Assembly (NCBI GenBank): GCA_000761475.1
Contig: JQNW01000009.1
Location: 112,218-176,217 of the forward strand
Length of the DNA stretch: 64,000 nucleotides
DNA from: Chromohalobacter israelensis
GTDB lineage: Bacteria > Pseudomonadota > Gammaproteobacteria > Pseudomonadales > Halomonadaceae
Direction: 5' to 3'
Shown here: piece by piece, positions 1 to 8,314 of the stretch
How positions within the stretch are numbered: position 1 is the first letter of the stretch
How the letters are laid out: each line of letters begins with the position of its first letter
The notes under the pieces: model-generated
Told to the model about the DNA's origin: nothing
The model's input: the letters and a program-made list of their open reading frames with translations, nothing else
Database searches by the model: none
Program-made: the position numbers and the translations under genes

Positions 1-855
1 CTTCCCGCCAACACTCGCCCGCTTGATGGCCCGGCACCCAAACTCAAGGCGCCGCCCGGTGCGACCGACTGTCATATCCATCTGTATCTGCCGGGCTTCG
101 ATGCCCAGCCCGGTGGTCCGAAGATTCCCGAGTTGGCAACGGTCGAGAATTACCGACAGATCCAGCGTTGGCTGTCGCTCGAGCGTGTGGTGGTCACTCA
201 ACCCAATGCCTACCAGCGTGACAATCGCGCCTTGCTCACGGCGCTGGGCCAGTTGGGCACTGACAGCGCACGCGGTGTCGCGGCAGTGACGCCCGAGATA
301 TCGGACAGCGAGCTTCGGGACTGGCACGACAAAGGGGTGCGCGGTGCACGGATCATGAACCTGCCGGGGGGCGCCGTTGCCAGCGATCAGATGCTCGAGG
401 TCGAGCAACGGATTCGCCCGATGGGCTGGCACCTGATGGTTCAGTTCAATGGCTGCAAGTTGAACGATTACCTCGCGGATCTGCAGCGTATCGAGGGCGA
501 ATACATCATCGATCATATCGGCAAGTTCATGCCGCCGGTGTCGGCGGACGACCCTCGGGTGGATGACATTCTGCGGCTGCTCGATCGCGGCAATGCCTGG
601 TTCAAGATATGTGCCGGCTATGAAGCCAGCCGGCTCGGCGGTCCCGACTACGCGGATGTCGGGGCGATCGCCAAGCGGGTCATCGGCCATGCGCCAGAGC
701 GCATCATCTGGGGGAGCAACTGGCCGCACGTCGGCGTGCCGCGCGAGCAATACCCCGACGATGCCGAGCAGCTCGATGTCTTGCTCGACTGGGCGTCCCC
801 CGAGGTGCGCCAGAGAATACTGGTCGATAATCCGGCGGCGTTGTATGGCTTCTGA
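1..855 (+). CDS. gli: Amidohydrolase-2 family protein, probable D-galactarolactone isomerase (5' end outside window)
   Basis: The reading frame is open from the first base, so the gene starts just upstream. The 284 residues present are close to the full family length (about 290), so only a few N-terminal residues are missing. Seen: the metal-binding D-C-H-I-H motif near residue 23, an I-I-D-H-I-G-K-F segment in the middle, and W-G-S-N-W-P-H near the C-terminus, the usual signature of TIM-barrel amidohydrolase-2 (COG3618-type) enzymes. The last motif has Asn where many relatives have Asp. Known: in the oxidative uronate pathway this family includes D-galactarolactone isomerase, which acts directly after uronate dehydrogenase. 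Uronate dehydrogenase is the next gene, 122 bp downstream. The family is certain; the exact lactone substrate is inferred from that neighbour, and another sugar-lactonase role is possible. Confidence 0.72.
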   Translation, partial: LPANTRPLDGPAPKLKAPPGATDCHIHLYLPGFDAQPGGPKIPELATVENYRQIQRWLSLERVVVTQPNAYQRDNRALLTALGQLGTDSARGVAAVTPEISDSELRDWHDKGVRGARIMNLPGGAVASDQMLEVEQRIRPMGWHLMVQFNGCKLNDYLADLQRIEGEYIIDHIGKFMPPVSADDPRVDDILRLLDRGNAWFKICAGYEASRLGGPDYADVGAIAKRVIGHAPERIIWGSNWPHVGVPREQYPDDAEQLDVLLDWASPEVRQRILVDNPAALYGF

Positions 856-977
856 TCCAGGGTATGCGGATACATGAGCCGCTGTTGGCATGCGAGCACC
901 GAGAGGTGAAGTGAACGTACGGGATACGAGCATGGCGCAATGCTTGCCCGGCGATGATTCGAACAATGGAGGAAAGA

Positions 978-1781
978 ATGCTCAATCGTTTGTTGGTGAC
1001 CGGGGCTGCTGGTGGTGTGGGGAGTGCGATTCGCCCACATCTTGGAACGCTGGCGCACAAGGTCCGTTTGTCGGATATCGCCGATCTCGGCGCGACCGAG
1101 GCGCACGAGGAGATTGTTGCCTGCGACTTGGCCGATGCCCAGGCCGTTCATGATCTGGTCAAGGATTGCGACGGTATCATTCACCTCGGTGGGGTGTCGG
1201 TGGAACGTCCCTGGAACGATATTCTCCAGGCCAACATCATCGGCGCCTACAACCTGTATGAAGCCGCCAGGAACCTCGGCAAGCCGCGCATCGTGTTCGC
1301 CAGTTCCAATCACACCATCGGCTATTATCCACGCACTACGCGAATCGACACCGAAGTGCCGCGCCGCCCCGACTCGCTGTATGGCTTGTCCAAGTGTTTC
1401 GGTGAGGATCTGGCGAGCCTGTATTACCACAAGTTCGATATCGAGACCCTCAACGTACGCATCGGTTCGTGTTTTCCCAAGCCCAAGGACGCGCGGATGA
1501 TGGCCACCTGGCTGAGCGTCGACGACTTCATGCGCCTGATGAAGCGTGCCTTCGTGGCTCCCAAGCTGGGATGCACCGTCGTCTATGGTGTCTCGGCGAA
1601 TACCGAGTCGTGGTGGGACAACGACAAGTCGGCATTTCTCGGCTGGGTTCCGCAGGACAGTTCGGAAATCTGGCGGGAGGAGATCGAACAGCAGGCCGGC
1701 GAGATCGACCCTGACGATCCGGCAGTCGTCTACCAGGGCGGCAAATTCGCGGCGGCGGGGCATCCCGACGACGCTGAGTAA
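978..1781 (+). CDS. udh: NAD-dependent uronate dehydrogenase
   Basis: A 267-residue SDR-type protein that oxidises D-galacturonate or D-glucuronate to the aldarolactone with NAD+. Seen: N-terminal Rossmann motif G-A-A-G-G-V-G at residues 9-15, S-S-N-H near 109-112 and the catalytic Y135-x3-K139. The length matches uronate dehydrogenases. The start at 978 is preferred over in-frame ATGs at 954 and 966 because GGAGGA lies 5-10 bases upstream and the Rossmann strand begins right after it. It follows the probable galactarolactone isomerase and precedes an Ldh2-family gene and a FadR-type regulator, all on the same strand, which supports a uronate catabolic unit. Confidence is high for family and good for the specific activity. 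Confidence 0.88.
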   Translation: MLNRLLVTGAAGGVGSAIRPHLGTLAHKVRLSDIADLGATEAHEEIVACDLADAQAVHDLVKDCDGIIHLGGVSVERPWNDILQANIIGAYNLYEAARNLGKPRIVFASSNHTIGYYPRTTRIDTEVPRRPDSLYGLSKCFGEDLASLYYHKFDIETLNVRIGSCFPKPKDARMMATWLSVDDFMRLMKRAFVAPKLGCTVVYGVSANTESWWDNDKSAFLGWVPQDSSEIWREEIEQQAGEIDPDDPAVVYQGGKFAAAGHPDDAE

Positions 1782-1819
1782 ACGAGGCGACGACCTGTTC
1801 GGTCAGTGGGGGAACGTAT

Positions 1820-2848
1820 ATGGATGAGCACGTACGGCTGTCGATGGATGAGGCCTGGACGCTGAGCGTCGATGTTCTTGAGCAAAATGGCTTCTCCCAG
1901 GACCAGGCGGCTGCCATTGCTCGCAGCGTGGTGGCCGCGCAGCGGGACGAATGCCACTCGCATGGGTTGTATCGATTGCTGGATTGCGTGCGCACCGTTC
2001 GGTATGGCGGTGTCGAGCCTCGGGCCGTTCCCGAGGTTCACGACCAGGCGCCCGGTGTGATCAGTGTCGATGCCCGAGGCGGCTGCTCGCTTCTGGCATT
2101 CGAGAAAGGGCGTCAAGCGCTGGTCGAGAAAACCCGTGACCATGGTGTGGCGGTACTCGCCGTCAACGATGCCTTTCACTTCTCAGCCTTGTGGACTGAA
2201 GTCGAGTCTCTGGCGGATCAAGGCCTGGTGGCGTTGGCCATGACACCGAGCCACGCCTATGTGGCTCCGGCCGGCGGTACCTCGGCGTTATTGGGCACCA
2301 ACCCCATCGCCTTTGCCTGGCCGCGCCCCGATGGCCTTCCGTTCGTCTTCGACTTCGCGACCAGCATGGTCGCACGCGGTGAGGTCGAACTGCACCGCCG
2401 GGCCGGTGAGTCAATTCCGGAAGGCTGGGCGCTCGACGAGAGGGGACAGCCGACGACCGAGCCAGAGGCGGCGCTGGCCGGAGCGCTCCTTCCATTCGGC
2501 GGTCACAAGGGGACCGCATTGTCGATCATGATCGAACTTCTGGCCGGGCCACTCATCGGCGATCGTCTGGGTCACCAGACCCATCCGGCGGATGGCAGTG
2601 ACGAAGGAACGCCTCGGCATGGTGAGTTCATCCTGGCCATGGACCCGCACGTCTTCCTCGGTGGGGATGTCGACTTGCGTTTACAGCAGGCCGAAGCCTT
2701 GTTCGAGGGTATCACTGCCCAAGGGGCTCGCTTACCATCGCAGCGACGACATGCGGCCAGGGCGTGTAGCCGAAGCGAGGGTATGACAATTCCTTCCGGG
2801 CTGTATGCGGAACTGGTGCAATTGAGAGATAGTGGCGATCAAGCGTGA
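1820..2848 (+). CDS. Ldh2/MdhLDH family NAD(P)-dependent oxidoreductase
   Basis: A 342-residue member of the malate/L-lactate dehydrogenase type-2 family (Ldh2), which also includes ureidoglycolate dehydrogenase and pyrroline/piperideine-2-carboxylate reductases. Seen: an N-terminal conserved D-E-C-H-S-H-G segment, a central G-T-N-P-I-A-F-A segment, and P-F-G-G-H-K-G-T-A-L in the cofactor region, all typical. GGGGGAA lies about 6 bases before the ATG. It follows udh by 38 bp on the same strand and precedes a gntR gene, so it is probably co-transcribed. No Ldh2 step is a standard part of the galacturonate oxidation route, so it may reduce a 2-keto intermediate or serve a linked pathway. The substrate cannot be told from sequence. 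The C-terminus after about residue 290 is rich in Arg and Ser and looks less conserved. Confidence 0.75.
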   Translation: MDEHVRLSMDEAWTLSVDVLEQNGFSQDQAAAIARSVVAAQRDECHSHGLYRLLDCVRTVRYGGVEPRAVPEVHDQAPGVISVDARGGCSLLAFEKGRQALVEKTRDHGVAVLAVNDAFHFSALWTEVESLADQGLVALAMTPSHAYVAPAGGTSALLGTNPIAFAWPRPDGLPFVFDFATSMVARGEVELHRRAGESIPEGWALDERGQPTTEPEAALAGALLPFGGHKGTALSIMIELLAGPLIGDRLGHQTHPADGSDEGTPRHGEFILAMDPHVFLGGDVDLRLQQAEALFEGITAQGARLPSQRRHAARACSRSEGMTIPSGLYAELVQLRDSGDQA

Positions 2849-2930
2849 ACAAAGGGGCGAGTCCCTCCGTCACCAGGGTAAGGAAAAGCTGATGCCGGAA
2901 TCCAGCCTCTCTATGCAAGTCCCACTGTCA

Positions 2931-3051
2931 TGCAGTGCAGTGATGCCATCGCGATGCAGTATTTGATTCCGGAGTGGGGGGCGAGCTCGAATGCCTGGTA
3001 TTGGTCTGCCGAACGAATAAAGAGTAAAAATCATCATGCGAAATACGCAAT
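2931..3051 (+). promoter_or_regulatory. Candidate operator/promoter region before the gntR gene
   Basis: The 203-bp gap before the gntR gene holds several symmetrical elements: the perfect palindrome CATCGCGATG at 2947-2956, TGCG/CGCA arms at 3037-3049 directly before the start codon, and a wide inverted pair CCGGAATC (2895-2902) and GATTCCGG (2965-2972). FadR-type regulators bind short palindromes and often control their own gene, so one of these may be the operator. This is inference only; no -10/-35 pair was convincing. Confidence 0.3.
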
Positions 3052-3774
3052 ATGAACTCACTTGACGTGAAACGTGTCTCCCAGCAGGGGAGCCTGTCCC
3101 AGCAGGTCTCGCAGCAACTCGAGGCGATCATCTCCCGAGGAGAGATCGCCGTCGGCGATAAACTGCCGCCGGAGAACGGCCTGTGCGAGATGTTCGGCGT
3201 CAGCCGTACTGTCATACGCGAGGCCATCACACACCTCAAGTCGCTCGGCCTGGTCGAGACGCGGCGCGGGATCGGTACGCGCGTTCTGCGCGCGGCGCCC
3301 GAAGAAGCGTATCCCGCCAAGCGCATCAGCCTGACGACGGTCGAGGACATTCTGAGCATTCTCGAATTACGCCTGACCCTGGAGCCGGAAGCCGCCGCAC
3401 TGGCGGCGGCACGGCGCGACGATGAGGATCTCGAGCGGCTGCGACAGGCGCACGCGCGCTTCATCGAGGCCTTCCAGCAACAATCGCAGGCGCGAGAGGA
3501 GGACTTCGCCTTTCACTTCGCGGTGGCCCAGGCGACCCACAATCCGGCGTTCACGACGGTGTACGAGCAGTTGAACCTGGGCGCCATTCCGCGTGCCAAG
3601 CTGCTTTCGGTCGAGCTCGATACGGCGGCGACGCATCGGTATCTGGAACGCGTCGCCCAGGAGCACGCGGATATCCTCGAAGCGATCATGGCAGGCGACG
3701 AAGAGGCCGCGCGCGAGGCGATGCGTCATCATCTGAGCCGCGCCAGTACAACCTATGCGTCGTATCGCAGCTGA
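3052..3774 (+). CDS. GntR/FadR-family transcriptional regulator
   Basis: A 240-residue regulator: GntR winged helix at roughly residues 15-80 (L-P-P-E-N-G-L-C-E-M-F-G-V-S-R-T-V-I-R-E-A, a classic recognition helix), then an all-helical FCD ligand domain from about 95 to 230. The FCD metal or ligand-binding positions are visible as F-H-F near residue 162 and conserved His residues in the last two helices. No clear SD precedes the ATG; the upstream bases are A/T-rich and carry a TGCG-n5-CGCA repeat, so translation may be weak or leaderless. Position after the uronate genes suggests it controls them (compare ExuR/GguR-type FCD regulators), but the effector is inferred. It converges with the YgjV-like gene. 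Confidence 0.8.
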   Translation: MNSLDVKRVSQQGSLSQQVSQQLEAIISRGEIAVGDKLPPENGLCEMFGVSRTVIREAITHLKSLGLVETRRGIGTRVLRAAPEEAYPAKRISLTTVEDILSILELRLTLEPEAAALAAARRDDEDLERLRQAHARFIEAFQQQSQAREEDFAFHFAVAQATHNPAFTTVYEQLNLGAIPRAKLLSVELDTAATHRYLERVAQEHADILEAIMAGDEEAAREAMRHHLSRASTTYASYRS

Positions 3775-3829
3775 GAGGCTGCCACGGGGCGAGCGCGTTT
3801 CGGCCAAGCCGTATCGCCGAGTGCACTGC

Positions 3830-4357
3830 TCATTCGAACGCTCGCGGGTAGCGACGCTTGGCGCGGAACAGGCGGTAGATGGTGACGGCGTTGGTGACGA
3901 ACACCAGCGCCTCGGCCAGCATGCCGCCCACGGAGCCCACCAGCGCATGACTGAGAAACCATGACGACGCCGCCACGCCGAGCGCGACGCGCATGGCGAT
4001 GCCACTCAGCAGGAACATGCCCACCGTGCCCACCGCCATGGCCACGACGGCGGGAAGGTCCGCCCAGCCTTGCCAGGTCAGCAGGGCGGCCACGCCGCTG
4101 GCGACCAGCACGCCGGCCATGACGCTCCTGCTGCCCGGATAGCGTCGGGCGAGCGCGATGCGCACGATCACCAGTACCGTCAACGCGGCGGCGGTCCAGC
4201 TCGCGAAGAGAACGAACTGTAACGCGAACGCCACGTTGGCGGAGAGCAACAGCACCATCAGCCGATCGTCCCGCTTGCTGGAGAAGGCCAGAAGGCAAAG
4301 TATCAACGAGACCACGCCGAAGAACTGGCCGGCCAGGGCGCTGTAACTGTCGAGCAT
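3830..4357 (-). CDS. YgjV-like inner membrane protein
   Basis: A 175-residue hydrophobic protein with about six predicted membrane segments filling the chain from residue 7 to 165 and a short basic C-terminal tail (R-A-K-R-R-Y). Pattern and length fit the Imp/YgjV family, whose function is not established. It lies 30 bp downstream of the AEC transporter on the same strand and is probably the last gene of that unit. No enzymatic motif is visible. Confidence 0.65.
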   Translation of the reverse strand: MLDSYSALAGQFFGVVSLILCLLAFSSKRDDRLMVLLLSANVAFALQFVLFASWTAAALTVLVIVRIALARRYPGSRSVMAGVLVASGVAALLTWQGWADLPAVVAMAVGTVGMFLLSGIAMRVALGVAASSWFLSHALVGSVGGMLAEALVFVTNAVTIYRLFRAKRRYPRAFE

Positions 4358-4387
4358 GTAGCGGTTGACTCCTTGTCGTGTCGAACC

Positions 4388-5335
4388 CTAGATCCATCCC
4401 GCGATGGTCAATATGAAAACGCCGGCGCTGAGCGTGAACAGCGAAGCGAAGGTAGTGATCACGATGATGTTGGCGGCCAGCTTGGCGTTGGCATTGACGG
4501 CCTTGGCCATCACGAAGCTGGCGGCAGCCCCCGGGGTTCCCAGAAACAGGAAGAGCATGCCCAGCTCCCGTCCGCGGTAGCCGAGCGCATAGGCGCCCAG
4601 TACACCCAGCAGGGGGACCCAGACGATTTTCCATAAGCTGGCATCCAGGGCCGGGCCGCTACTCTGCTTGACGGAACTGAACGACAGCGTGCCGCCGATG
4701 CAGACCAGGGCCAACGGCAGGGACATGGCGCCGAAGTAATCGCCCGAGGTCATCAGCCATACGGGCAACGGGACCTGGAAGTAGGCGAAGGGTATCGCCA
4801 GCAACACGCTGAGAATCAACGGGTTCCTGGCAACATGCTTGAGAATGGAGCCGAGGCCCGAGCGTGCGTTGGCACTGTAGTACGCGAGGATGATCGCTGC
4901 CAGTACGTTGTAGACGATGATGATGCCCCCGGCCAGGATGCTCCCCAGCGATAGGCCGTAGTCGCCGTATTGGCTTGCCGCGAGGGCCAGGCCGACGATG
5001 CCGCAGTTGCCGCGAAACGCACCCTGGGCGAAGACGCCGCGGTCGGCGAAGGGGCAGCGCCAGATGGCCCAGCCCCAGGCCAGGAAAAAGCTGAGAACCG
5101 AAAAGCCCAGGAAATAGACGATGAGCCCCGGTTGCAGGGCGACGTCCAGGTCGGCCCGGACGATACTCAGAAAGATCAGCGTCGGCATGGTGGCGCGAAA
5201 CACCAGGGCCGAGGCGGTGGAGATGAAGTGCGCGTCGATCCAGCCGATGCGCTTGAAGAGAATGCCCAGGAACACCATGGCGAAGACGGGCAGCGTGACT
5301 TGCAGCGTTTGCGAGAAGACGGCCAGCAGGTCCAT
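4388..5335 (-). CDS. AEC (auxin efflux carrier) family transporter
   Basis: A 315-residue membrane protein with about ten hydrophobic segments and a break near the middle, the two-times-five arrangement of the AEC family. The N-terminus (V-F-A-M-V-F-L-G-I-L-F-K-R-I-G-W-I) is characteristic. Bacterial members move small carboxylates such as malate, malonate or amino acid derivatives; the substrate here is unknown. The start lies 6 bp after the stop of a 36-aa membrane protein gene and the YgjV-like gene follows, so these three form a probable operon. Confidence 0.85.
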   Translation of the reverse strand: MDLLAVFSQTLQVTLPVFAMVFLGILFKRIGWIDAHFISTASALVFRATMPTLIFLSIVRADLDVALQPGLIVYFLGFSVLSFFLAWGWAIWRCPFADRGVFAQGAFRGNCGIVGLALAASQYGDYGLSLGSILAGGIIIVYNVLAAIILAYYSANARSGLGSILKHVARNPLILSVLLAIPFAYFQVPLPVWLMTSGDYFGAMSLPLALVCIGGTLSFSSVKQSSGPALDASLWKIVWVPLLGVLGAYALGYRGRELGMLFLFLGTPGAAASFVMAKAVNANAKLAANIIVITTFASLFTLSAGVFILTIAGWI

Positions 5336-5341
5336 GGGCGG

Positions 5342-5452
5342 TCAGCTTCCCTGTCTTGCCAGCACGAAGCCCACGATGAGTGCGATGGCCACGACGATCC
5401 AGAAGAGCGTATTGCGCAGGCGGGTAGGGCGAGACGGGCGAGATCTTGGCAC
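5342..5452 (-). CDS. 36-residue single-span membrane protein
   Basis: A short frame read from a GTG start with AAGGA six bases upstream and ending in TGA 6 bp before the AEC transporter start. The product has a basic, Arg/Pro/Ser-rich N-terminus of about 13 residues (V-P-R-S-R-P-S-R-P-T-R-L-R), one hydrophobic helix (about residues 15-32, L-F-W-I-V-V-A-I-A-L-I-V-G-F-V-L-A) and a short polar end R-Q-G-S. By the positive-inside rule the N-terminus should be cytoplasmic. The good SD, tight spacing and ideal transmembrane composition argue for a real gene coupled to the transporter. No known family is recognised; it could be a small accessory subunit or regulator of the carrier. Confidence 0.55.
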   Translation of the reverse strand: MPRSRPSRPTRLRNTLFWIVVAIALIVGFVLARQGS

Positions 5453-5621
5453 GATGGATCCTTGTTCCTTGGTCGGCTTGGGAAACGAGAAGGTTTATGG
5501 TAAACCCGTTAGCCTGCTAGGCCCAGCGCGGCGACGAGGTTCGCTGCTCCGGTGCCGTTATGTCACCTGCGACGATGTGCCGATCCCGGCATGTCGAGAT
5601 CGATGATTTGTTGGAGTCCTC

Positions 5622-6491
5622 ATGCGCGAACCCGAATCCCTGACCCTCGCCCATGGGCGACTCGCGGCCCTGGCCTGGGGCGATCCCGAGGCGCCGACAT
5701 GGCTGGCGCTGCATGGCTGGCTGGATAACGCCGAGAGCTTCTCGCGCCTGGCGCCGTTGCTGGTCGAGGCGCTGGGAATTCGCATCGTCGCGATCGACTT
5801 TCCCGGTCACGGGCACTCGCAGCCGCGCTCCGAAGGCGGCGACTACCCGATCTGGGAGTATACGCTGGACGTGCTGGACGCACTCGATGCCCTGAGGCTG
5901 GAGTGCGCGCCGTTGCTGGCGCATTCGATGGGGGCGGCCGTCTCGTGCCTGGTGGCGGCGGCGATGCCGGAGCGTGTCGCGCACCTGGTGCTGATCGACG
6001 GCCTGGGCACCTTGACCACCGAGGTCGAGGACACCGCCAAGCAATTGCGCATGGGACTGATCCAGCGTCGCCGCTCGCGTTCCTCGGTGCCGCGCTATCC
6101 CGACGAGGCCACTGCCATCGCGGCACGCGTGGCGGGCGGCGTGACGCCTATCGATGCCGTCACGGCCGCCCCGCTGGTACGGCGCAATCTGGACGAGGAA
6201 GATGACGGCCATGTGCGCCTGCGCTCCGATAGTCGCTTGCTGCGCCCCTCGCTGGTGCGCTTCAGCAGTGAACAGATGCTGTCGATGCTGCGCAGTATCG
6301 AAGCGCCGGTACTGTTGATCGAAGGCGAAGACGGTATCCTCGTCGAGCGGGACTATGCCCGTCGGGCCAGGGCGGCGGTGGCGAATCTCACGCGGGTCGT
6401 CCTGCCCGGCGGTCATCATCTTCACCTCGAGGCCGACGCCGTGGCGGCGGTGGCCGAGGCGATCGTTGCCCATGAGCGTGAGGGTGCATGA
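5622..6491 (+). CDS. Alpha/beta-fold hydrolase
   Basis: A 289-residue alpha/beta hydrolase. Seen: L-H-G-W-L-D oxyanion segment near residue 30, nucleophile elbow A-H-S-M-G-A with Ser102, and a C-terminal catalytic His in G-G-H-H-L-H near residue 267. The length and L-H-G-W-L-D-N-A segment resemble the hydrolase class found next to patatin-like genes in gammaproteobacteria. GGAG lies before the ATG. It precedes the patatin gene by 40 bp and may be co-transcribed with it. Substrate unknown; an ester or lipid hydrolase is likely. Confidence 0.8.
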   Translation: MREPESLTLAHGRLAALAWGDPEAPTWLALHGWLDNAESFSRLAPLLVEALGIRIVAIDFPGHGHSQPRSEGGDYPIWEYTLDVLDALDALRLECAPLLAHSMGAAVSCLVAAAMPERVAHLVLIDGLGTLTTEVEDTAKQLRMGLIQRRRSRSSVPRYPDEATAIAARVAGGVTPIDAVTAAPLVRRNLDEEDDGHVRLRSDSRLLRPSLVRFSSEQMLSMLRSIEAPVLLIEGEDGILVERDYARRARAAVANLTRVVLPGGHHLHLEADAVAAVAEAIVAHEREGA

Positions 6492-6531
6492 AAGACGGAT
6501 GGCGGCATGATGCGTAAAGGAGAGGGCTGAG

Positions 6532-7575
6532 ATGGGCAAGCGTATTGCGCTGGTGCTGGGCAGTGGTGGTGCGCGTGGATATACGCACATCGGCGTGATC
6601 GACGAGGTACGTTCGCGCGGCTATGAAATCGCCGCCATCTCGGGCTGTTCGATGGGCGCCCTGGTGGGTGGGATCTATGCCGCCGGGCAGCTCGAGGGAT
6701 ACCGCGACTGGGTCTGCCAGCTGGATTACTTCGATGTGCTCAAGCTGGTCGACGTGACCTGGAGCCCGATGGGTGCCATGCGTGCCAGCAAGGTCATGAA
6801 CAAGCTCGAGAGCCTGATCGGAGATATCCGCATCGAGGACCTGAGCATTCCGCTGACGACCGTGGCCACCGACCTGACCCGGCAAAAGGAAATCTGGTTT
6901 CAGAGCGGGCCGCTGCTGCGTGCGATCCGGGCCTCCATCGCGGTGCCCGGCATCATCACGCCGGTGCATCTCGACGGCCAGATTCTGGTCGATGGCGGAT
7001 TGCTCAATCCCTTGCCGATCATCCCCACCGTGGCGGTGCACGCCGACCTGGTGGTGGCGGTCAACTCCACCGCGCAGACGTCGCGTCAGATCACGCTCGA
7101 GGAACTGCTGCCACCCGAGGAGGCGGCCCAGGAAGTGGCGCGTGAGCGGGAACGCGAATCCCGCGGGCAGGGATTCAGTGGCTGGCTGGGGGGTGTTCGC
7201 CAGCGTGTGCAGCACATGTTCGGCAATGGCAGCGACGAAGGCGACGTCAGCGAGTTCACCGAGCAGGCGGCCGCCGAGCGGGCCTGGAGCAAGCTCGACA
7301 TGATGCTGGCCTCGTTCGATATCACCCAGGCAGCACTGGCCAAGTACAAGGTGGCCGGCTATCCCCCCGATATCTTGATCGAAGTGCCCAAGAGCGTCTG
7401 TGGCGCCTACGAGTTTCATCGCGCCGAGGCGTTGATTCAATTGGGGCGCCATCTGGCTGCCCAGGCCATCGACCGGTACGAAGGACGGCGCGACATGACC
7501 GTGGCGGAAGGCGATGTGCCGGATGCCCGGCGCTATCCCGTGATGTCGGGGCGAAACACGCCGTCGTCCCGCTAG
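6532..7575 (+). CDS. rssA: Patatin-like phospholipase (RssA/NTE family)
   Basis: A 347-residue serine lipid hydrolase. Seen: oxyanion glycine motif G-S-G-G-A-R-G at residues 10-16, nucleophile G-C-S-M-G with Ser40, and the catalytic Asp in V-D-G-G with Asp154, making the Ser-Asp dyad of patatins. The patatin domain covers about residues 5-200. The rest is a helical, partly charged tail. RssA-type proteins hydrolyse acyl esters at the inner membrane face; the physiological substrate is unclear. A strong GGAGAGG SD precedes the ATG. The stop lies 16 bp from the stop of the convergent smr gene. Confidence 0.85.
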   Translation: MGKRIALVLGSGGARGYTHIGVIDEVRSRGYEIAAISGCSMGALVGGIYAAGQLEGYRDWVCQLDYFDVLKLVDVTWSPMGAMRASKVMNKLESLIGDIRIEDLSIPLTTVATDLTRQKEIWFQSGPLLRAIRASIAVPGIITPVHLDGQILVDGGLLNPLPIIPTVAVHADLVVAVNSTAQTSRQITLEELLPPEEAAQEVARERERESRGQGFSGWLGGVRQRVQHMFGNGSDEGDVSEFTEQAAAERAWSKLDMMLASFDITQAALAKYKVAGYPPDILIEVPKSVCGAYEFHRAEALIQLGRHLAAQAIDRYEGRRDMTVAEGDVPDARRYPVMSGRNTPSSR

Positions 7576-7591
7576 CCGGCTGGTTCGCGGA

Positions 7592-8185
7592 CTATAGAGC
7601 GTCGCCGCGGCGGCGCAGCAGCACGTAGACCGCACCGGTGCCGCCATCCGCATCCTTCGCCGAGCAGAAGGCCAGCACGGACGGCCATTCGCGCAGCCAG
7701 GCGTTGACGTGGCTCTTGATGACGGGATAATCGTCGCGCTCGCTCAACTGCGAGGCGCGAGCCTTGCCATGAACGACGAGCACACAGCGCCACCGCTGCC
7801 CGTGGGCATCATGGAGGAAGGCTTCCAGTTGCGCGCGGGCATCGTTGACGGTGTAGCCGTGCAGGTCCAGACCGGCTTCCCAGGCGATATTGCCGCGCTT
7901 GAGTTGCGTGCGTGTGCGATAGGGGAGATCGGGCACCGCGAAGTCCAGTGCCTCGCTGGGACGCACCGGCTCCACACGGCCGTCGCTGGTGCGGCTGGTC
8001 GGCGCCTGGCTATCGGCGCTGGTCGCGGCCGCGCGGCGCTCGGCCAGGGCATCGTCGTCATCGCGGCGGCGCACTTGTCCGGGGTCGGCGCGGTTGGCAT
8101 GCAGGCGGCGTACGCCGGCGTTTTCCAGCGCCTGGCGGAACAGGTTGATGTCGGCGTCGTCGGGCGGGCCACGGCGTCGGCTCAT
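7592..8185 (-). CDS. Smr-domain nuclease (SmrA/YdaL-like)
   Basis: A 197-residue protein with a charged N-terminal half and a C-terminal Smr domain (about residues 108-195). Seen: L-D-L-H-G-Y-T near 112, V-V-H-G-K-A near 147, and the terminal pattern A-F-C-S-A-x5-G-G-T-G-A-V-Y-V shared with SmrA. Smr domains cleave RNA or DNA; SmrB in Escherichia coli cuts mRNA at collided ribosomes. The usual H-G-x-G loop reads H-G-K-A here, which may affect activity. ATG at 8185 is chosen because GGGAG lies upstream and the longer upstream frame shows no conservation. It is divergent from prmB, the order seen for smr-prmB-aroC in many gammaproteobacteria. Confidence 0.82.
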   Translation of the reverse strand: MSRRRGPPDDADINLFRQALENAGVRRLHANRADPGQVRRRDDDDALAERRAAATSADSQAPTSRTSDGRVEPVRPSEALDFAVPDLPYRTRTQLKRGNIAWEAGLDLHGYTVNDARAQLEAFLHDAHGQRWRCVLVVHGKARASQLSERDDYPVIKSHVNAWLREWPSVLAFCSAKDADGGTGAVYVLLRRRGDAL

Positions 8186-8314
8186 GACGAAACTCCCAAA
8201 GGGCGGCACGGTCGGTTGCGAAGCCCCCAGTATAGCGACTTGCCAACGGCTGTGAACCGGCGCGCCGTCCGGGTACAATCGCCTGTTCCACGGAACCGCT
8301 AAACAGGACGCATC

